Both the position numbers and the translations under genes were made by a program. The notes beneath the pieces are model-generated. The model made no database searches, was not told the DNA's origin, and worked only from the letters and a program-made list of their open reading frames with translations. From NCBI RefSeq assembly GCF_900129725.1, contig NZ_FQWQ01000004.1:124001-188000 (forward strand): DNA of 64,000 bases, read 5' to 3'. The stretch comes from Chryseolinea serpens (GTDB lineage: Bacteria; Bacteroidota; Bacteroidia; Cytophagales; Cyclobacteriaceae). This document shows, one piece after another, positions 62,262-64,000 of this stretch (position 1 is its first letter; the number at the start of each line of letters is the position of its first letter).

Positions 62262-64000
62262 TCATTTGCGCTTGGCTCTGAACGTGCCGTTGGGTTGAAT
62301 GGAAACCAGTTCATTGGCTTTCCCCGTAGCATCTACCTCAAACCGGACCTGGAAACCTTCCAGTATTTTGATCTTGAATTCGTTGGGTTTGGTGGCGGCC
62401 AGTTCGTATTCAGGTTGGCCGGGCACAAAGAGATAGAGTTTGGTGAGTTCCTTGATGTAAACACGGGCTACCTGCCCGCCGAAATCATAGTCACCCGTAT
62501 AATTGGCCAGTGTGGGAGCAGCAACATCCAGCAATTGTAGCTTTCGTTTGAATTCAATGTCCTTCACGCTGGGCTCCAGGCGGATGTGGATCGCATCGAT
62601 CGATCCATCCAGGCCGGTGATGAACTGGAATTTTTCGGATTGGAAATACTTTTTGCCGGTAGCCTGAAACACGTCGTAATGATAATGAGCAAGGTCAGTT
62701 TTCAACCCATGCAAGTCGGCTTTCAAACTATTGCCCTCGGCGGTGATCTCCACCACGCCGTAGGCCGGGTGCTCGAATTTGCCGGCGAACGCTGCCAGGG
62801 GGTGCGACGGTTTGGTGTCCTTCACACGGTGCAGATCGTCCTCTTCTTTCTTGACCCGGGCTTGCAGGTCCTTGTTCTTGTTTTCGTCGGCAAGAAGACG
62901 TCCGTTCCAGTCGGTCAATGGGAGACCCAACATCCGATCCAGCACCTGGCTGCGGACAATCGCCGGCAACGGCGTGCCATTCATGTTGCTGAGCACGACC
63001 ACACCGATCGAGTCCTTTGGCAGGAAGCACGTGGATGCCGAAAAACCATCGATGTTCCCGCCGTGGTCCACGCGCACGTGGCCGCGGTAAGAAGTGATCA
63101 CCCAGCCCAATCCATAACTGTTGTAAAACGATTCGTCATAACGCACCGGTACTTCCACCGGAGTGGTCATGGTAGGCGTCTGAAGCTGACGTATGCTGTT
63201 TTCGGATAAAACTTTTTTGCCCTTGTAACGGCCGCCGTTGATGAGGGCAACCAGCCAGTGACTCATATCATCTGCACTGGAATTGATAGCGCCAGCCGGT
63301 CCCAGGGCATCGATGTTCATATAGGGGATAACTTTGACGGTATCGTTTTGGAGGCTGTAGCCCGTTGCAAAATCACGGGCTTGTTGCAAATCATTTACGG
63401 AGAAGTTGGTCGAGGTCATCTCCAGGGGAATCAGAAAGCGATCGCGTGTAAAGTCTTCCCACGATTGATGCGTCACCTGCCCGGCGACCATGCCCGCCAC
63501 CATAAACATGAGGTTTTGATATTGATAGGCAGTGCGAAAAGGTTTGCTGGGCTCGAGATACTGCAGTCGTTCATACAATTCCCGTCGCGAAAAGGGAGCA
63601 CCATACCAAAGCAAGTCATGTCGCGGCAAACCCGAACGGTGACAAAGCAGATCGCGCGAAGTAAGGTTGGCCGAAACATAGTCATCCTGTAATTTGAAAT
63701 CGGGTAGATAGTCGCGCACCGGTTTGTCCAATTCCAGCTTGCCTTCGTCCTCCAGCAGACACAGCCCCGCGGCCGTAAACGCCTTCGTACACGAACCGAT
63801 GGCGAAAAGGGTTTGGGGAGTAACCGGCAGCTTTTTTTCCTTGTCGCGATAGCCGTAGCCCTTCGACAACACGATTTTATTTTTGTAGACAATGGCCACC
63901 GAGACGCCCGGCACGCTCCAGTCGTGCATAACAGAGGCAACATATGCGTCGAATCCCTTCAATTTTTTGTCGAGCGCTTTGTTTTGGCCAAAAGCGATCG
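62262..64000 (-). CDS. class C beta-lactamase-like serine hydrolase (partial, N-terminus beyond right edge)
   Basis: An open frame of 579 codons that continues through the right edge of the window: the codons before the first possible start (TTG at 63962) read IAFGQNKALDKK, the usual lead-in of these secreted proteins, so the signal peptide lies outside. Serine hydrolase motifs: SxxK in AIGSCTKAF, YxN in YQYQNLMFM, and HxG in VRVDHGGNIDG. Residues from about 350 match the DUF3471-type C-terminal domain, followed by a further beta-rich domain. Related to penicillin-binding-protein-like peptidases and esterases rather than true beta-lactamases; substrate unknown. Confidence 0.88.
   Translation of the reverse strand, partial: IAFGQNKALDKKLKGFDAYVASVMHDWSVPGVSVAIVYKNKIVLSKGYGYRDKEKKLPVTPQTLFAIGSCTKAFTAAGLCLLEDEGKLELDKPVRDYLPDFKLQDDYVSANLTSRDLLCHRSGLPRHDLLWYGAPFSRRELYERLQYLEPSKPFRTAYQYQNLMFMVAGMVAGQVTHQSWEDFTRDRFLIPLEMTSTNFSVNDLQQARDFATGYSLQNDTVKVIPYMNIDALGPAGAINSSADDMSHWLVALINGGRYKGKKVLSENSIRQLQTPTMTTPVEVPVRYDESFYNSYGLGWVITSYRGHVRVDHGGNIDGFSASTCFLPKDSIGVVVLSNMNGTPLPAIVRSQVLDRMLGLPLTDWNGRLLADENKNKDLQARVKKEEDDLHRVKDTKPSHPLAAFAGKFEHPAYGVVEITAEGNSLKADLHGLKTDLAHYHYDVFQATGKKYFQSEKFQFITGLDGSIDAIHIRLEPSVKDIEFKRKLQLLDVAAPTLANYTGDYDFGGQVARVYIKELTKLYLFVPGQPEYELAATKPNEFKIKILEGFQVRFEVDATGKANELVSIQPNGTFRAKRK

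Overview
The window reads as chromosomal DNA from a member of the Bacteroidota, most likely the order Cytophagales (a Chryseolinea/Ohtaekwangia-like soil or freshwater bacterium). The evidence is a complete alternative complex III (ACIII) plus aa3 oxidase supercluster, a protein with a type B C-terminal sorting domain of the type IX secretion system, many MacB/FtsX-type permeases ending in 'SLRYE', promoters of the Bacteroidota form TTTG-N19-21-TAnnTTTG, and almost no Shine-Dalgarno sites. No rRNA, tRNA, CRISPR array, insertion sequence with a transposase, or prophage was seen. Assignment below order level is inference.

Layout. 1-2.5 kb: a minus-strand operon of a di-heme cytochrome lipoprotein, a Rieske lipoprotein and a porin (cut by the window edge), divergent from a DtxR/MntR-type regulator. 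3.2-3.8 kb: an intergenic patch with two tandem MITE-like repeats and a triple 19-bp repeat. 3.9-7.3 kb: a soluble four-PAS histidine kinase followed by a membrane class III nucleotide cyclase. 7.3-10.3 kb: a PadR-permease pair. 10.4-16.6 kb: a secreted PKD protein, the tRNA methyltransferase TrmN6, a Gfo/Idh/MocA oxidoreductase, a mannose-6-phosphate-isomerase-like cupin and a TIGR02757 protein.

17.0-34.3 kb is the respiratory core: actABCDEF, oxidase subunits II and I, heme A and heme O synthases, two consecutive subunit III genes, subunit IV, a degenerate SCO-like protein, DUF420, a small CxxC membrane protein and DUF983. ACIII takes electrons from menaquinol and passes them through c hemes to the aa3 oxidase; ctaA and ctaB make its heme A. 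Internal terminators after subunit I, the first subunit III and subunit IV suggest several transcript lengths.

34.4-53 kb is dominated by signalling and efflux: an NtrY-like kinase, an orphan FtsX permease, an NtrB/NtrC-like pair split by an AT-richer lipoprotein gene, and a HlyD adaptor, ABC ATPase and two FtsX permeases. 53-64 kb holds a lysine-rich small protein, two carotenoid genes (lycopene cyclase, hydroxylase), a three-gene DUF1549/DUF1553-DUF1501-cytochrome module, a photolyase and a serine hydrolase cut by the right edge. Intergenic gaps carry several repeat families, the clearest being a five-copy hairpin family at 12.9-13.1 kb and 30.7 kb.
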